A stretch of 41,429 nucleotides of DNA from a virus, in the IMG/VR virus record IMGVR_UViG_3300043446_002754, positions 1 to 41,429 of that record. The stretch is one strand, 5' to 3'. Positions 29,234 through 38,526 of the stretch are shown here, in pieces. The notes under the pieces were generated by a model that worked only from the letters and a program-made list of their open reading frames with translations, ran no database searches and was not told the origin of the DNA. Positions within the stretch are counted from its first letter, which is position 1. Every line of letters begins with the position of its first letter. A program made the translations under genes and the position numbers.

Positions 29234-32200
29234 TCAGATCACCACCGCGCGAAGCTGACGCACCAGCGGGCGGGCCGCCGGCGTTCCGTTCAGGGTAAGC
29301 CGAACCCTGGTTGTGGTGCCCCCAGCCGTGAAGCTGGAGACCGTGTGGTTGAACTCCACCCAGCCGTCGCCGATCGAGCTGCTGGCCGTCTGGCTCACGG
29401 TCTGCCAGGTGCCGTCGCTCTTCTGCGCCTCCACCACGACGCTGGCCGCGGCCGGCACCAGGCCCTCGTAGGTGATGCTCACCCGCTTGTTCGCCGCGCA
29501 GGTGAAGGCCCGCGAGACGTAGGTGGCGCTCGTCGGCGTGTTGCCGAGCACGACCTGCGTGCCGGCGAACACGTAAGGGCTTTCGGTGGTCGTGCCGCTC
29601 AGCACCATCGCGAGCGTCATGCCCTGCGTGATGCGATCGGTCAGCTGCACCCGCCCATCGCCGCCGCTGCTGATCGTGGTGCCGTTGTCTAGGGTATAGA
29701 CGAACGACACATCGGTGGCCGAGGTGGGCCGTTCGATGTTGGCGATCGTCAGCAGATCGGACGTCAGGCCCGGCGCGACGTTGATGGTGCCGGTGGCCGG
29801 CGTCGTCGGACTACCGGCCACCGAGAAGGTGATGGTGTTGGCATCGACGACCGTGATGGTCTGCGCGCCGTTGTAGGCGGTCTGCACGGCGCCGCTCAGC
29901 ACCACCGTGCTGCCGGTGCTCAGGCCCAGCTTCGAGACAATGTCGGTGCTGGTCAGCGTCGCGGTGGTGCCGCTGCGCGTGAGGCTCGATGCAGTGGCGA
30001 AGGCGATCGGGCCCAGGCTGACCGTCCAGCTGGTGCTGCTGAACTGCGCAGCGTTGAGCCGGAACGTCAGGTCTGCCTCCTGGAACGGGGTCCAGGTGGA
30101 GGCATTGCTGGACTTCAGCAGCGTGCCGACGGTGTAGGGCTGCGAGGTGACGAACTGCTGGGCCGTCGCGTCGTACTTGCCGCCCTGGGCGATTGCGACC
30201 GCGTGCAGCGCGTCGTCGCTGAGCAGCACCATCGCGTACTCGACGCCGGCCTGCAGCCACACCGGCCGGCCAAGGGTGATCCGTGTCCATCCGGTCGTGG
30301 ACACCATGCTCATGTTGATGGTGCCATCGGCCAGGCTGATCGACGTGGGCAGGCCGAGCTCCGTCTCGCGGATCTCCAGGATCACTGGGTTCGCCGCGTT
30401 GCCCTTCACCTTGAATTGCACGTCCAGGCTGGTGATCCACCGGCTCTGCTCGAGTCGGAAGGTTTGCGCGATGGGGTCAATGCGACGCGCACGCCGGCGA
30501 CGCATCCGCGAGACGGTGATCTCTTCGCCTTCGCCCAGGAACTCCGCCTGGCCCGCGGTACCGGAAGCGCCGAGACAGGTGACGGCCTTCACGCCCGTGG
30601 GGACGTTCGCCGGGATCGTGAAGGTCCCGGTGATCACGCCCGATCCGTTCGCAGTCGGGGCAGGGCTTGGCAGCACGCTGATGCCGTCGAACCGCAGCTG
30701 CGTCAGCTGCTCCCCAGCAGCGAAGCCAGCGATCGTGAACGTCACGCTGATCTGACGCATGAACTGCGCCGGCTGCGTGCTGACGTCCGCCTGACGAAGA
30801 CGGCGCCACCAGCGGCGGCTGCTCACCCAGTTGCCGATCGCGGTGCCGGCAGTGCCGGTGCCGGTGATGACGACGCTGTCCTCGTCCTGCGTGACTGACA
30901 GGTTGGAGAGGTTGGGCCGCCAGCCCCAGAACCACCACCGCTGCGCCCACCAGGACCGCCGCCGGAAGCCCGACAGGTTGATGTCGATCTCGGTCCAGCG
31001 GTCCACCGCCGGATTGAGCGTCAACGTCGCGCCGATCGGGGCAAAGCTCTGGTAGGGGTTGATGCGCTCGTTGCCGGTCACCAGCTCCTGGCGCAGCACC
31101 GACACCTCGGTGAAGGGCAGGATCGCGTCGGTGCTGTTGTTGGTGGTCGGCAGGAATGGCGACGGCAGCATGGGGAGCATGAGCACCCCCTGGACGATCG
31201 CCGCGTCCTGGCTGATGCCGCCATCGCGCAGGTCGTCGTCGAGGAACGGATCCACGAACACGCCCAGCTTGCTACTGGGCTCGGTGCTGGCGATGTTCCG
31301 CTCCAGCCGTTCGAGGCTCACCAGCTCGAACAGGTCGTTGATCAGGCTGCGCATCTGCTGCAGCTGGCTAAACGGCATGGCCTTGATGCCGTCGTTGTTC
31401 ACCGCCGGCGTGCCGAGCCAGGTGCGGGAGATCGTCGCCAGGCTCAGCAGGCTTTCGGGGATGATCGGTGGCTGCGGGACGTACCGGCTCGCCAGGCCCT
31501 TCACCAGCTGGAAGTTGCCGTTCCGGTCGATGCAGATCCGATCGAGGCGCGACAGCTTCCACCGGTAGTCGGTGAGGATCAGCGTTCCGGCGACGGCGTT
31601 GTCGACCGTGAAGGTGCCGGCGTCGAGGTTGACGTTCTGCGGGGTGACGCTCGCGAGGTAGCGGTACTTCACCGTGTAGGTGCTGCCCGGCGACGGCTCC
31701 GCCCCGGCGGGGCTCCAGTCCACCTTGTCGCCGTTGAGGAAGTAGTCGGTCGTCGCGGTGTAGGTGGTGCCGCCCATCTTCACCTCGATGATGCTCGCGA
31801 CGGAGACATCGGGCAGGGCATCCTGGCCGCCGCTGGATCCGCCGCGGGTGAGGGTGACAGTCTTCTCCAGAGTGGCGACCACGCTCAGGATCTGCTGAAC
31901 GGGATAGCGGTTCAGCTGAATGGCCAAGCTGTTGTTGACGTAGGTGTCCGGCTCGCTGGTGACCTGCTCCAGGTCGGGGTCATCGAGATAGGTGAGGCGA
32001 GTCGCAGAGGGCTTGTCGACCTTGTAGCCAAAGATGTTGCCGACGCCTTCGCTGACGCTGAACACGCCGCTGCCGAGGGCCAGCACGGTCAGCCCCTGGA
32101 CGATGTAGTTGCCGTTGCTCTCCCGGTCGTACCGCGCCAGCGCCTCATAGAAGGCGTTGTCAGTGTCGGCGGTGGTCTGCGTGAACAGGACGCCGTTGAC

Positions 32201-32677
32201 GACCAGGTAGACGCTGAAGAACTCACCTGTCAGCTCGCCCTCGCGGCCCCACACGGGCGTCACCCGCAGGCGGCCGGCTCCAGGCTCGTTGTAGTTCCGG
32301 GTGCCAGGTGTCGGATCGCGCAGGCTGCTGTCGTCGTCCTCGGTGAGCTCCGCGCTCTGAAGGAACACGCCGACGCGCACCAGACCGGAGGTCGGGATCG
32401 TGAAGGTGCGGGCCGGCACCTCGCGCATCGCACCCCGGATGTAGATCCGGCTGTCGGGGCAGGTCGTCACCCCGGTGGTCGCGTTGATCAGCGGCGGCGT
32501 GCCTGAGATCACGGTGCCGTCGCGGAACACCGCATTGGCGATCCGCGTCAGCCGGTCGATCAGCGTGCTCTGGATCTCGTTCAGCTCGGCCGACTGCAGG
32601 CCCTTACTGGCGCGGAAGAGCAGCTCGTCGTAGCGATCGGTCGCGTCGAACCGGTTGTAGTAGCCCTGGAGTGTCAT
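29234..32677 (-). CDS. Large DUF4815-type tail/baseplate protein
   Basis: A 1147-residue protein. Residues 1-560 match the DUF4815 family of large phage structural proteins, seen here in YYNRFDATDRYDELLFRASK, GLQSAELNEIQSTLIDRLTR and LDDPDLEQVTSEPDTYVNNS. A Trp/Arg-rich patch (RRRSWWAQRWWFWGWRPN) lies near 580. Beta-rich Ig-like regions fill the C-terminal half (AQTFRLEQSRWITSLDVQFK, TLGRPVWLQAGVEYAMVLLS). It is probably a baseplate or side-fibre platform component. Its stop lies two bases from the next gene and the start shares one base with its upstream neighbour. Confidence 0.8.
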   Translation of the reverse strand: MTLQGYYNRFDATDRYDELLFRASKGLQSAELNEIQSTLIDRLTRIANAVFRDGTVISGTPPLINATTGVTTCPDSRIYIRGAMREVPARTFTIPTSGLVRVGVFLQSAELTEDDDSSLRDPTPGTRNYNEPGAGRLRVTPVWGREGELTGEFFSVYLVVNGVLFTQTTADTDNAFYEALARYDRESNGNYIVQGLTVLALGSGVFSVSEGVGNIFGYKVDKPSATRLTYLDDPDLEQVTSEPDTYVNNSLAIQLNRYPVQQILSVVATLEKTVTLTRGGSSGGQDALPDVSVASIIEVKMGGTTYTATTDYFLNGDKVDWSPAGAEPSPGSTYTVKYRYLASVTPQNVNLDAGTFTVDNAVAGTLILTDYRWKLSRLDRICIDRNGNFQLVKGLASRYVPQPPIIPESLLSLATISRTWLGTPAVNNDGIKAMPFSQLQQMRSLINDLFELVSLERLERNIASTEPSSKLGVFVDPFLDDDLRDGGISQDAAIVQGVLMLPMLPSPFLPTTNNSTDAILPFTEVSVLRQELVTGNERINPYQSFAPIGATLTLNPAVDRWTEIDINLSGFRRRSWWAQRWWFWGWRPNLSNLSVTQDEDSVVITGTGTAGTAIGNWVSSRRWWRRLRQADVSTQPAQFMRQISVTFTIAGFAAGEQLTQLRFDGISVLPSPAPTANGSGVITGTFTIPANVPTGVKAVTCLGASGTAGQAEFLGEGEEITVSRMRRRRARRIDPIAQTFRLEQSRWITSLDVQFKVKGNAANPVILEIRETELGLPTSISLADGTINMSMVSTTGWTRITLGRPVWLQAGVEYAMVLLSDDALHAVAIAQGGKYDATAQQFVTSQPYTVGTLLKSSNASTWTPFQEADLTFRLNAAQFSSTSWTVSLGPIAFATASSLTRSGTTATLTSTDIVSKLGLSTGSTVVLSGAVQTAYNGAQTITVVDANTITFSVAGSPTTPATGTINVAPGLTSDLLTIANIERPTSATDVSFVYTLDNGTTISSGGDGRVQLTDRITQGMTLAMVLSGTTTESPYVFAGTQVVLGNTPTSATYVSRAFTCAANKRVSITYEGLVPAAASVVVEAQKSDGTWQTVSQTASSSIGDGWVEFNHTVSSFTAGGTTTRVRLTLNGTPAARPLVRQLRAVVI

Positions 32678-33165
32678 CAGTAGGTCACCACGAACTCAAA
32701 CAGTTGGCGAGTGGTCACCTCGCGAAGGATCGGGCTGCTGTTCTGAAGAACAATCATCCGGCCCGGATCATTGATCTGACCTGGGGTCAGGTAGGCCAAC
32801 GAGGATGAGACTCCGGTGTTTCGCACCGTGTTCATAAAGATTGCCTGCTCACGGATCGTTTCGCCGAGAGCATCACCGAACTCGAAGAAGAACTTGAAGT
32901 AGAGGTTCGGAGTTGGAGTGTTCGTCAGCATGAACTGGCCATTGGGCACAATGATCGCGCCGCTGGAATCTGGAGTGCAGAACCGAACCTCAGTCGCTGC
33001 TCGCCGTCCAATCTCCGCCACCAGCGCGGTCGCGTTGATGGATGGGCTGGGAGGCGACGTGCCCCACGATGCGTCGCCATTGCCCCATGCCATGTGGATG
33101 GCGGATGAGGCCTTGATGGCCTCGGCAATGGCCACCCGCCCGGCCAGCGTCAGAACTGCAGCCAT
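32677..33165 (-). CDS. Tail fibre-associated or baseplate protein
   Basis: A 162-residue beta-rich protein (MAAVLTLAGRVAIAEAIKAS, IHMAWGNGDASWGTSPPSPS, FFFEFGDALGETIREQAIFM). The GNGDASWG...ATALVAEIGRR pattern resembles proteins between gpI and large fibres in P2- and Mu-like phages. It is likely a fibre adaptor or collar part. I cannot give a named family. It lies 27 bases downstream of gene I. Confidence 0.6.
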   Translation of the reverse strand: MAAVLTLAGRVAIAEAIKASSAIHMAWGNGDASWGTSPPSPSINATALVAEIGRRAATEVRFCTPDSSGAIIVPNGQFMLTNTPTPNLYFKFFFEFGDALGETIREQAIFMNTVRNTGVSSSLAYLTPGQINDPGRMIVLQNSSPILREVTTRQLFEFVVTY

Positions 33166-33192
33166 TGGTTCAGAGCCCTCGGGTCATCATAG

Positions 33193-34035
33193 TCACGTCA
33201 CCGTCGTGATCTTTCCGCCAGCGGCCACGCCCTGGCCGTCCCATGCCTGATCGGTCCACTGCAGCGCAGTCCACCGCAGCTCCACATTGCGGCTCGCACC
33301 GCCGGGAATGACATCGACGCAAGCGATCGGATCGTTCAGCAGGTGCCATTCCTCATCGACGAAGCTGTGATCAAGGATGAAGGTGTCGATGTACGGCACC
33401 AGGGAGGGGTAGGCATCGGTCCGAACATCTCCCACCTGCGGCTGGGCCTGGATCCACTCCGCGCGGAAGTCGCCGAAGCTGATCTGTGGACCATCGGGGC
33501 CCAGTGGGCGGGTCCCGGTGTGGTCGCTGAGCGGGCTGCCCTCGCTCAGCAGGCTGTCGTCCAGGACAAACCGGCGGTGGTCATAGCGGCTGAAGATCCG
33601 CTGCAGGCGCGACCGCAACGGCTGGCTGATGGTCGTCACACCCACCATCCGGTGGATGATCTCCAGACCCTGAACGGGTGCGGGAATGCCGATCTGGTAT
33701 TCAGCCCAGCGGTAGCTGCCCCCCTCGCTCTCGTCGATGCTGCCGCTCAGGCCCAACCAGCCGAGGCCGATCAGCACCGCCTGAGGTGTACCGCGCACTC
33801 GCTGCCAGGCGATCCCATCGATCAGGGCCTGGCGTTGATCCGGCAGGTACTCAAGGACCTCGCCGAGGCCGTATTCGTAGATCAGCCAGGGGACAACGGA
33901 CTCGGGGATGTCCAGCCGCTTGGCCGTCCGGATGATGGGCACCGGCCGGCCGATGCGCTCCAGGAAGGACGTGGCGCGCGAGAAGTCGCGCTCCAGCTGC
34001 GTCGCATTCGGTGGCAGGAGGTCGTAGCGGCTCAT
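33193..34035 (-). CDS. I: Baseplate wedge protein I (P2 gpI-like)
   Basis: A 280-residue wedge protein. Residues 1-190 match the P2 gpI family: YDLLPPNATQLERDFSRATS at the start, DIPESVVPWLIYEYGLGEVL, DQRQALIDGIAWQRVRGTPQ and the WLGLSG segment. The C-terminal 90 residues extend beyond the usual domain and end with VELRWTALQWTDQAWDGQGV. The stop of gene J overlaps its start by one base, the standard J-I order. Confidence 0.88.
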   Translation of the reverse strand: MSRYDLLPPNATQLERDFSRATSFLERIGRPVPIIRTAKRLDIPESVVPWLIYEYGLGEVLEYLPDQRQALIDGIAWQRVRGTPQAVLIGLGWLGLSGSIDESEGGSYRWAEYQIGIPAPVQGLEIIHRMVGVTTISQPLRSRLQRIFSRYDHRRFVLDDSLLSEGSPLSDHTGTRPLGPDGPQISFGDFRAEWIQAQPQVGDVRTDAYPSLVPYIDTFILDHSFVDEEWHLLNDPIACVDVIPGGASRNVELRWTALQWTDQAWDGQGVAAGGKITTVT

Positions 34036-35006
34036 CAGCGGTCACGACCCGCAAGGGTCAGCGACACGGTGCCGAGAGCCGGCGCCTGATTCGGGGAACA
34101 GATGACATTCGCCATGGGGCCTGTCAAGACGACCCGCTGCACGCCAGCAGGGTGGAGCTGGGCAATGATCCACGTCTGCGTCACGTCCCAGCCGAGACCA
34201 GACTGAGCGCTGAAGGCATCGCGCAGGCGCTGCTCCAGGCCGTCGAACACGGCGCTGGGTGACTCGTGGTAGAGCCAGACCTGCGCCGTCACGTTCACCG
34301 GCACGATCTCGGCGCCGACCACCGTCAGGACGTCGGTGATCACCCGCACGTCGTCGGCCTGCAGCCGATCATTCACCGCGGCCACCAGATCGTCGCTGGC
34401 GATGCCGTAGCCGCCGCCTGCCGTCACCTCCGCGAGGATCCGCGCGCGGTAGGCCTCGTCGCTCTCGCCCGTGGTGCGGACGATGCCGAACGCGACGCCC
34501 AGCTGGTCCAGGTTGGAGCCGGTGGCGGCCGGCACCTCCTCGGCCTCCTTGCTCAGGATGGCGACCGCCACCCGGCCGGGCTCCGGGCTGGAGACGTTCG
34601 CATCCTTCACCCGCGGGTCTGCCGCCAGGGCCTGGGCGCGATACCAGGCGCGGCCGCCAGCGGTGCTGCTGCCCATGATCCGCTCGATGGTCCGCAGCCG
34701 CAACGCATCGTCGCTCTCGCCCTGCAGCCTGGTCACCCCGTAGAAGGCGGCCAGGTTGTCCATGTCCGCACCCATGGCGTAGCGCAGCAGGGTGGCCTGG
34801 AGCGCATCGTTGATCCGCTGCCGGAGGATCAGCTCCCGGGCCGCGGCCACCTCGAGGATCTTCACCCCCGGGTCGCTCTCCAGGATTTCGCTGTAGGCCT
34901 GGTCACGGGCCTGGAGATCCGCGATCATCTCGCCGAGGATCGACTCGTAGTCGAGCTCCTCGATGATCTGCGGCGCCGGGATGACGCTGAAGTCGATGGT
35001 CGCCAT
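34035..35006 (-). CDS. J: Baseplate protein J (gp47-like)
   Basis: A 323-residue baseplate protein joining wedges around the hub. It matches P2 J / Mu gp47: PAPQIIEELDYESILGEMIA near the N-terminus, ESDPGVKILEVAAARELILR, DNLAAFYGVTRL, and VKDANVSSPEPGRVAVAIL in the middle, then VTAQVWLYHES and GWDVTQTWIIAQLHPAGVQ at the C-terminus. It shares one base with gene W upstream and gene I downstream. Confidence 0.95.
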   Translation of the reverse strand: MATIDFSVIPAPQIIEELDYESILGEMIADLQARDQAYSEILESDPGVKILEVAAARELILRQRINDALQATLLRYAMGADMDNLAAFYGVTRLQGESDDALRLRTIERIMGSSTAGGRAWYRAQALAADPRVKDANVSSPEPGRVAVAILSKEAEEVPAATGSNLDQLGVAFGIVRTTGESDEAYRARILAEVTAGGGYGIASDDLVAAVNDRLQADDVRVITDVLTVVGAEIVPVNVTAQVWLYHESPSAVFDGLEQRLRDAFSAQSGLGWDVTQTWIIAQLHPAGVQRVVLTGPMANVICSPNQAPALGTVSLTLAGRDR

Positions 35007-35347
35007 CAGATCACCAGCCCCTGGATTTCGACGCGCTTGCCGTTCAGCAGGTAGAAGCCGACAAGGCTGAGCTCGATGCGGCCATCAGCGCTCACGCTGT
35101 CGATCACCACCTTGTCCAGCCGGAGCCGAGGCTCCCAGCGATCGAGCGCCTCGGCGGTGGCCGCCACCAGCTCTGAGACGAGGCTGCGGTTGATCGGCCG
35201 GTCCACCAGACGGGGAAGGCGGCTGCCGTAGTCGCGGCGATGCACTCGCGTCCCGACCGGCGTCGTGAGGATGTCCTGGATGCTCTGGCGCAGGTGGTCG
35301 AACCCACCCAGGGCCTGGCCGGTGTCGCGACTCATCCCACGCGCCAT
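35006..35347 (-). CDS. W: Baseplate wedge protein W (gp25-like lysozyme fold)
   Basis: A 113-residue protein of the GPW/gp25 family, which fastens sheath to baseplate. The core LRQSIQDILTTPVGTRVHRR with DYGSRLPRLVDRPINRSL is the family signature, ending in ALDRWEPRLRLDKVVI. Order V-W-J-I agrees with P2. No unusual feature noticed. Confidence 0.95.
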   Translation of the reverse strand: MARGMSRDTGQALGGFDHLRQSIQDILTTPVGTRVHRRDYGSRLPRLVDRPINRSLVSELVAATAEALDRWEPRLRLDKVVIDSVSADGRIELSLVGFYLLNGKRVEIQGLVI

Positions 35348-35360
35348 CTGCCCGCCTCCG

Positions 35361-35843
35361 TCATGGGTTCAGGTCGATTCTCTCACCGATGATGGTGACG
35401 TTGCCGGTTGCCCGGATGGTGATGTCGCCCTGCACGTCCAGCAGGTAGTGGCCTTCCTCGCGGTCGTACTGGATCACGGTGCCGTCGCTGAACTCGGTGC
35501 GCTGCACCGTCTCCTTGTTCGCGATCTGCGGGAAGTCGCTGCTGATCTGCGCGGCCATCACCACTCCGTTGTGCAGCTCGCCGCTGGGGGCCAGCACCAT
35601 CACTCGCTCCCCCACCTCCGGCGCCCACCAGAAGCGGTCATTGCCGGAGCGTAGGGTGAGCCACGGCAGCCAGGCCGTCTCCAGGTCGCCATCCTGGATG
35701 TCGACGCGCAGCAGGCCCTTCTCGTAGTCGGCCTCCTTCACCTGCCCGTAGCGCATCAGGTTGTTGGCCACCCGGGCGTGGTTCGACGCCTCGCGGCTGC
35801 CGACACCGGACGTCGTGTGATCCGAGCGGTTGACGCCCAGCAC
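35361..35843 (-). CDS. V: Baseplate spike protein V
   Basis: A 160-residue central spike protein of the P2 V family. It has an N-terminal arm, an OB-like domain (YGQVKEADYEKGLLRVDIQD, WLPWLTLRSGNDRFWWAPEV, GERVMVLAPSGELHNGVVMA) and a C-terminal beta-helix start (QRTEFSDGTVIQYDREEGHY, ITIRATGNVTIIGERIDL). The C-terminal needle is short compared with P2 V, consistent with a separate PAAR tip protein (17228-17518). The start lies three bases after the upstream stop. Confidence 0.9.
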   Translation of the reverse strand: MLGVNRSDHTTSGVGSREASNHARVANNLMRYGQVKEADYEKGLLRVDIQDGDLETAWLPWLTLRSGNDRFWWAPEVGERVMVLAPSGELHNGVVMAAQISSDFPQIANKETVQRTEFSDGTVIQYDREEGHYLLDVQGDITIRATGNVTIIGERIDLNP

Positions 35844-35846
35844 AGA

Positions 35847-36143
35847 TCAGCCCTCCAGCTTCCAGTAGTACCGGACCACCAGGGGAATGTCGGCATCAGC
35901 CGGCGGCTCCTCGAGGCGGTGGCTCAGCAGCAGGCTGGCCGCCAGCAGCCGGACGCCCTGAGCCAGGTTATGCGACAGCTGGTCGGGCAGAGGCCGGGCC
36001 AGGAAGCGCTCAGCAGCGGCGGTGCTGAGCTCCAGGGCGGTAGCGATCTGCTCTTCGCTGCCAGGCAGCTCGGCGCCCAGGAACTCGCTGAGCTGCGTGG
36101 TGGTGATGCCCACCTCGGCGGGGGCTTGCTTGCGTGTGGCCAT
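35847..36143 (-). CDS. Head-tail connector-like protein
   Basis: A 98-residue helical protein with features of the phage gp6/head-tail connector family: a helix with LSTAAAERFLARPLP, then LSHNLAQGVRLLAASLLLS and the closing PLVVRYYWKL. Such proteins form a ring below the portal. It lies between the terminator-like gene and V. The call depends on sequence style and order. Confidence 0.65.
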   Translation of the reverse strand: MATRKQAPAEVGITTTQLSEFLGAELPGSEEQIATALELSTAAAERFLARPLPDQLSHNLAQGVRLLAASLLLSHRLEEPPADADIPLVVRYYWKLEG

Positions 36144-36748
36144 CAGTTGATCGGCTCCTCTTGGCTGAACAGTTCTGCCTCACCGATGGGGCAAGCCTCG
36201 CCGGTGTTGCCGACGGAGCAGCCTGCAGTGACCTGACCACCAGGGTAGGCACCCGAGCGGTAGATGCTGTCGGGATCCTCCTGGACGTAGGGGTTGCTGC
36301 AGTCGCGATAGGGCGCCCGGTAGGTGACGCCGTAGCGCAGCACTGTGGCGCCAGTGGTGAGACTGCCGTCGAACTCGGGATCGTCGGAACGGGTGTCGAG
36401 CAGCAGGGCATCGGACGACTCGAAGCCTGGGATCGTCCAGGCCTGGAGCTGGGCCTCCACGCCGGCCGTCATCTCGTCGAGCTCGCTGTCGAGGTCGTCG
36501 AACGACTGGGCCACGCAGACGACGGAGACGATGCAGCGGCGTTTCTCGAAGCCGTTCCAGCCGGAAGGCGAGCGCTCGAGGATCTCCTCGCGCTCGCGCG
36601 TGTGGACCACGATCGCCGGCAGGGTGGGGGCGTCCTCCTGATCACCGATCGGCATCAGCCGGCCAGCGTGCACACGCTCCTCGGCTGCAGTGGCATCGAT
36701 GAGCCGTTCGACGAAGGCGGCGCGGATCCTGGTGCGGGGGTGGGTCAT
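36143..36748 (-). CDS. Tail terminator / completion-like protein
   Basis: A 201-residue protein. The first 150 residues resemble phage tail terminator or minor tail proteins: RTRIRAAFVERLIDATAAEE, LPAIVVHTREREEILERSPS, RRCIVSVVCVAQSFDDLDSE and TVLRYGVTYRAPYRD. The C-terminal 45 residues are an unusual Cys-containing extension (GGQVTAGCSVGNTGEACPIG). It probably closes the tube top. It shares one base with both neighbours. Confidence 0.6.
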   Translation of the reverse strand: MTHPRTRIRAAFVERLIDATAAEERVHAGRLMPIGDQEDAPTLPAIVVHTREREEILERSPSGWNGFEKRRCIVSVVCVAQSFDDLDSELDEMTAGVEAQLQAWTIPGFESSDALLLDTRSDDPEFDGSLTTGATVLRYGVTYRAPYRDCSNPYVQEDPDSIYRSGAYPGGQVTAGCSVGNTGEACPIGEAELFSQEEPIN

Positions 36749-37395
36749 CAGGCGAAGGCACCAGCAGAAGGCGAAATGCGGCGGACCTCATAGAAGCTGC
36801 CGGCCAATGGTGTCACGGTGCCAGCGCTGCAGGTCACTTGCAGCTTGAAGGTCGTGGCCAGGTTTGCGATGACCACACCCCGGATGAGGAAGTTGGTGGT
36901 GACGTTGTTGCCAACCGATGCGGTCGCAGCGAACGCTGCGGTGGTGCCTGCGGTCGAGCCGGTGTAGGCCGTCACTGGAGCGCCAGCAGCGATGCCAGTG
37001 ACAGGCGAGGCGATGTAGTGGGCGCTCACCAGTGTGGGCGCAGAACTGGAGGTCAGCGTCCAGGTGATCGTACCGGCCGTGTTCTTCGCGCAATGAGCGT
37101 GGAACAGGAACTCATACACACCACCGGCCACCAGGTTGATGGAACTGGTGGCGCCAAAGAAATCGCCAATCGTGTTGCCGACGTTCGAGCCATTGCCGGT
37201 GAGGCGGAACGTGTGCAGGGACGGCAGGCTGCCCCGGCCGCTCGTGGTGTTTGGAGTGAGGTAAGCAAAGCTCCCGTCGTATTCGACGGCCCCCGCAGCC
37301 GCAGCGGTGAGGTTGACCCCCGCTGTGAACTGCAGTGGAGACGCCGTCGCGGTGCCGGCAACAGGTCGAAGGCTTGAGAGTACCTGCCGAGGCAT
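36748..37395 (-). CDS. Virion protein, beta-rich, role unknown
   Basis: A 215-residue Thr/Ala/Gly-rich protein, almost certainly beta-sandwich (TFRLTGNGSNVGNTIGDFFG, GGVYEFLFHAHCAKNTAGTI, TWTLTSSSAPTLVSAHYIAS). It resembles small structural proteins of cyanophages and other tailed phages that appear as fibre or decoration components. It lies among genes between head decoration and connector, so a head fibre or collar role is possible. No named family. Confidence 0.5.
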   Translation of the reverse strand: MPRQVLSSLRPVAGTATASPLQFTAGVNLTAAAAGAVEYDGSFAYLTPNTTSGRGSLPSLHTFRLTGNGSNVGNTIGDFFGATSSINLVAGGVYEFLFHAHCAKNTAGTITWTLTSSSAPTLVSAHYIASPVTGIAAGAPVTAYTGSTAGTTAAFAATASVGNNVTTNFLIRGVVIANLATTFKLQVTCSAGTVTPLAGSFYEVRRISPSAGAFA

Positions 37396-38183
37396 CAGCC
37401 AATCACCACGACGCGGTATTGGTTCGAGGTGGGAGCACTGGCAAACACAATGGTGAGCGTGTTGGTTGTCGCATGAACGACATCCGTGAACACTTCGTCG
37501 CCAGTTGAGTTGGCAAACACCGTTACGTTTACATCAAGAGTTCCCAGGTTATGGGTGACGGTGTAGCTCGTGTTAGTGCCATCACCGATGCTGGTGGCAA
37601 ACTTCTTGATCCGGCCAGACCAGTTAGCCAGCTTGAGAGGCGTAACGATGCGAAGGTCATCGGTGCCGGTATTGACCTCGGCTTGTGTGGCGAGCTCGGC
37701 AATGCCCGCCGTGGTTTCACTGGCGGCTGAGGCAGCAGTCCCGAACGACTGCCAGGTGACGGTGCTGGTGTCGATTGTGCCGTTGACCTGATCCTGCCGG
37801 TAGCTGGCGCCAGCGCTGGTTCCTTCCTCGACAGTGGTGATCGCCTGTTCGAGCTCAGCGAACGTGCTGGCGTCCAGGGCTCGGGACATCGCTACGGCAG
37901 CGCCATTCCAGACGTAGATGCCGTTCTGTGCTGCCGTTGTTTGCGCGCGAACCAGTACGCGGTCGCCGCTGACCATGGTGATGCCATCGATCGTCGCGCC
38001 GGGGCTGCTCAGGTTGATGTTTGCCTGCGTCGCGACCCGGCACGAGTCCTTCCATGCCAGGCCTTCAACAAGCGAGTCAACGTAGCCTTTATTAGCCGCT
38101 TCGCCTGCTGCCGTCGGAGCCGGAAGATTCGTGATCTTCGAAACCGACTTGAAATCGTAATCGGTAAGGATGGAGCGGGCCAT
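37395..38183 (-). CDS. Fibre-like virion protein
   Basis: A 262-residue protein. The N-terminal half has a pattern widespread in tailed phages: VSKITNLPAPTAAGEAANKG, YVDSLVEGLAWKDSCRVATQ, ITMVSGDRVLVRAQTTAAQN and GIYVWNGAAVAMSRALDAST. The C-terminal half includes TTAGIAELATQAEVNTGTDD, a fibre-type repeat, and the closing beta domain NTSYTVTHNLGTLDVNVTVF. It is likely a fibre or appendage, but sits in the head-proximal part of the late operon rather than with the tail fibres. Confidence 0.65.
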   Translation of the reverse strand: MARSILTDYDFKSVSKITNLPAPTAAGEAANKGYVDSLVEGLAWKDSCRVATQANINLSSPGATIDGITMVSGDRVLVRAQTTAAQNGIYVWNGAAVAMSRALDASTFAELEQAITTVEEGTSAGASYRQDQVNGTIDTSTVTWQSFGTAASAASETTAGIAELATQAEVNTGTDDLRIVTPLKLANWSGRIKKFATSIGDGTNTSYTVTHNLGTLDVNVTVFANSTGDEVFTDVVHATTNTLTIVFASAPTSNQYRVVVIG

Positions 38184-38184
38184 T

Positions 38185-38526
38185 TCAGTTCAGCCTTGCG
38201 AGGCCGGCGATGGGTTGATTGAAGTAGGCGACGCAGACATTCTCGCTGAGATGGAGAACATCCCCTTCGATCTCCTGACCGCCGGAGTTCAGGAGTTCGA
38301 CACTGGGGCGGAAGCCAAGGTTGTGCGGCATCGTCCAGATTGCTGCCGGTGTTGGCTGCGAGTGGGTGAACGCCATGCCTGCCGGCCCCTGCGGGCCGGG
38401 AGTGATGATCTCCACCGTCTCGACCTGAGTTGGCTGGTCGATCTCCACCACCAGGATGCCGCCGTCCTCGATGACCTCCACCGACACCGGCGGGGCCTCG
38501 ATGATTTCGACAGCAACCTGGCTCAT
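38185..38526 (-). CDS. Collagen-like short fibre protein
   Basis: A 113-residue protein. It begins with beta-strand repeats rich in Val, Glu and Ile (VAVEIIEAPPVSVEVIEDGG, ILVVEIDQPTQVETVEII), then a collagen-like GPQGPAG triplet stretch, then a C-terminal domain (WTMPHNLGFRPSVELLNSGG) seen in phage appendages. A trimeric short fibre is likely. The ATG at 38526 overlaps the upstream stop by ATGA; the longer open frame from 38586 is not used. Confidence 0.6.
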   Translation of the reverse strand: MSQVAVEIIEAPPVSVEVIEDGGILVVEIDQPTQVETVEIITPGPQGPAGMAFTHSQPTPAAIWTMPHNLGFRPSVELLNSGGQEIEGDVLHLSENVCVAYFNQPIAGLARLN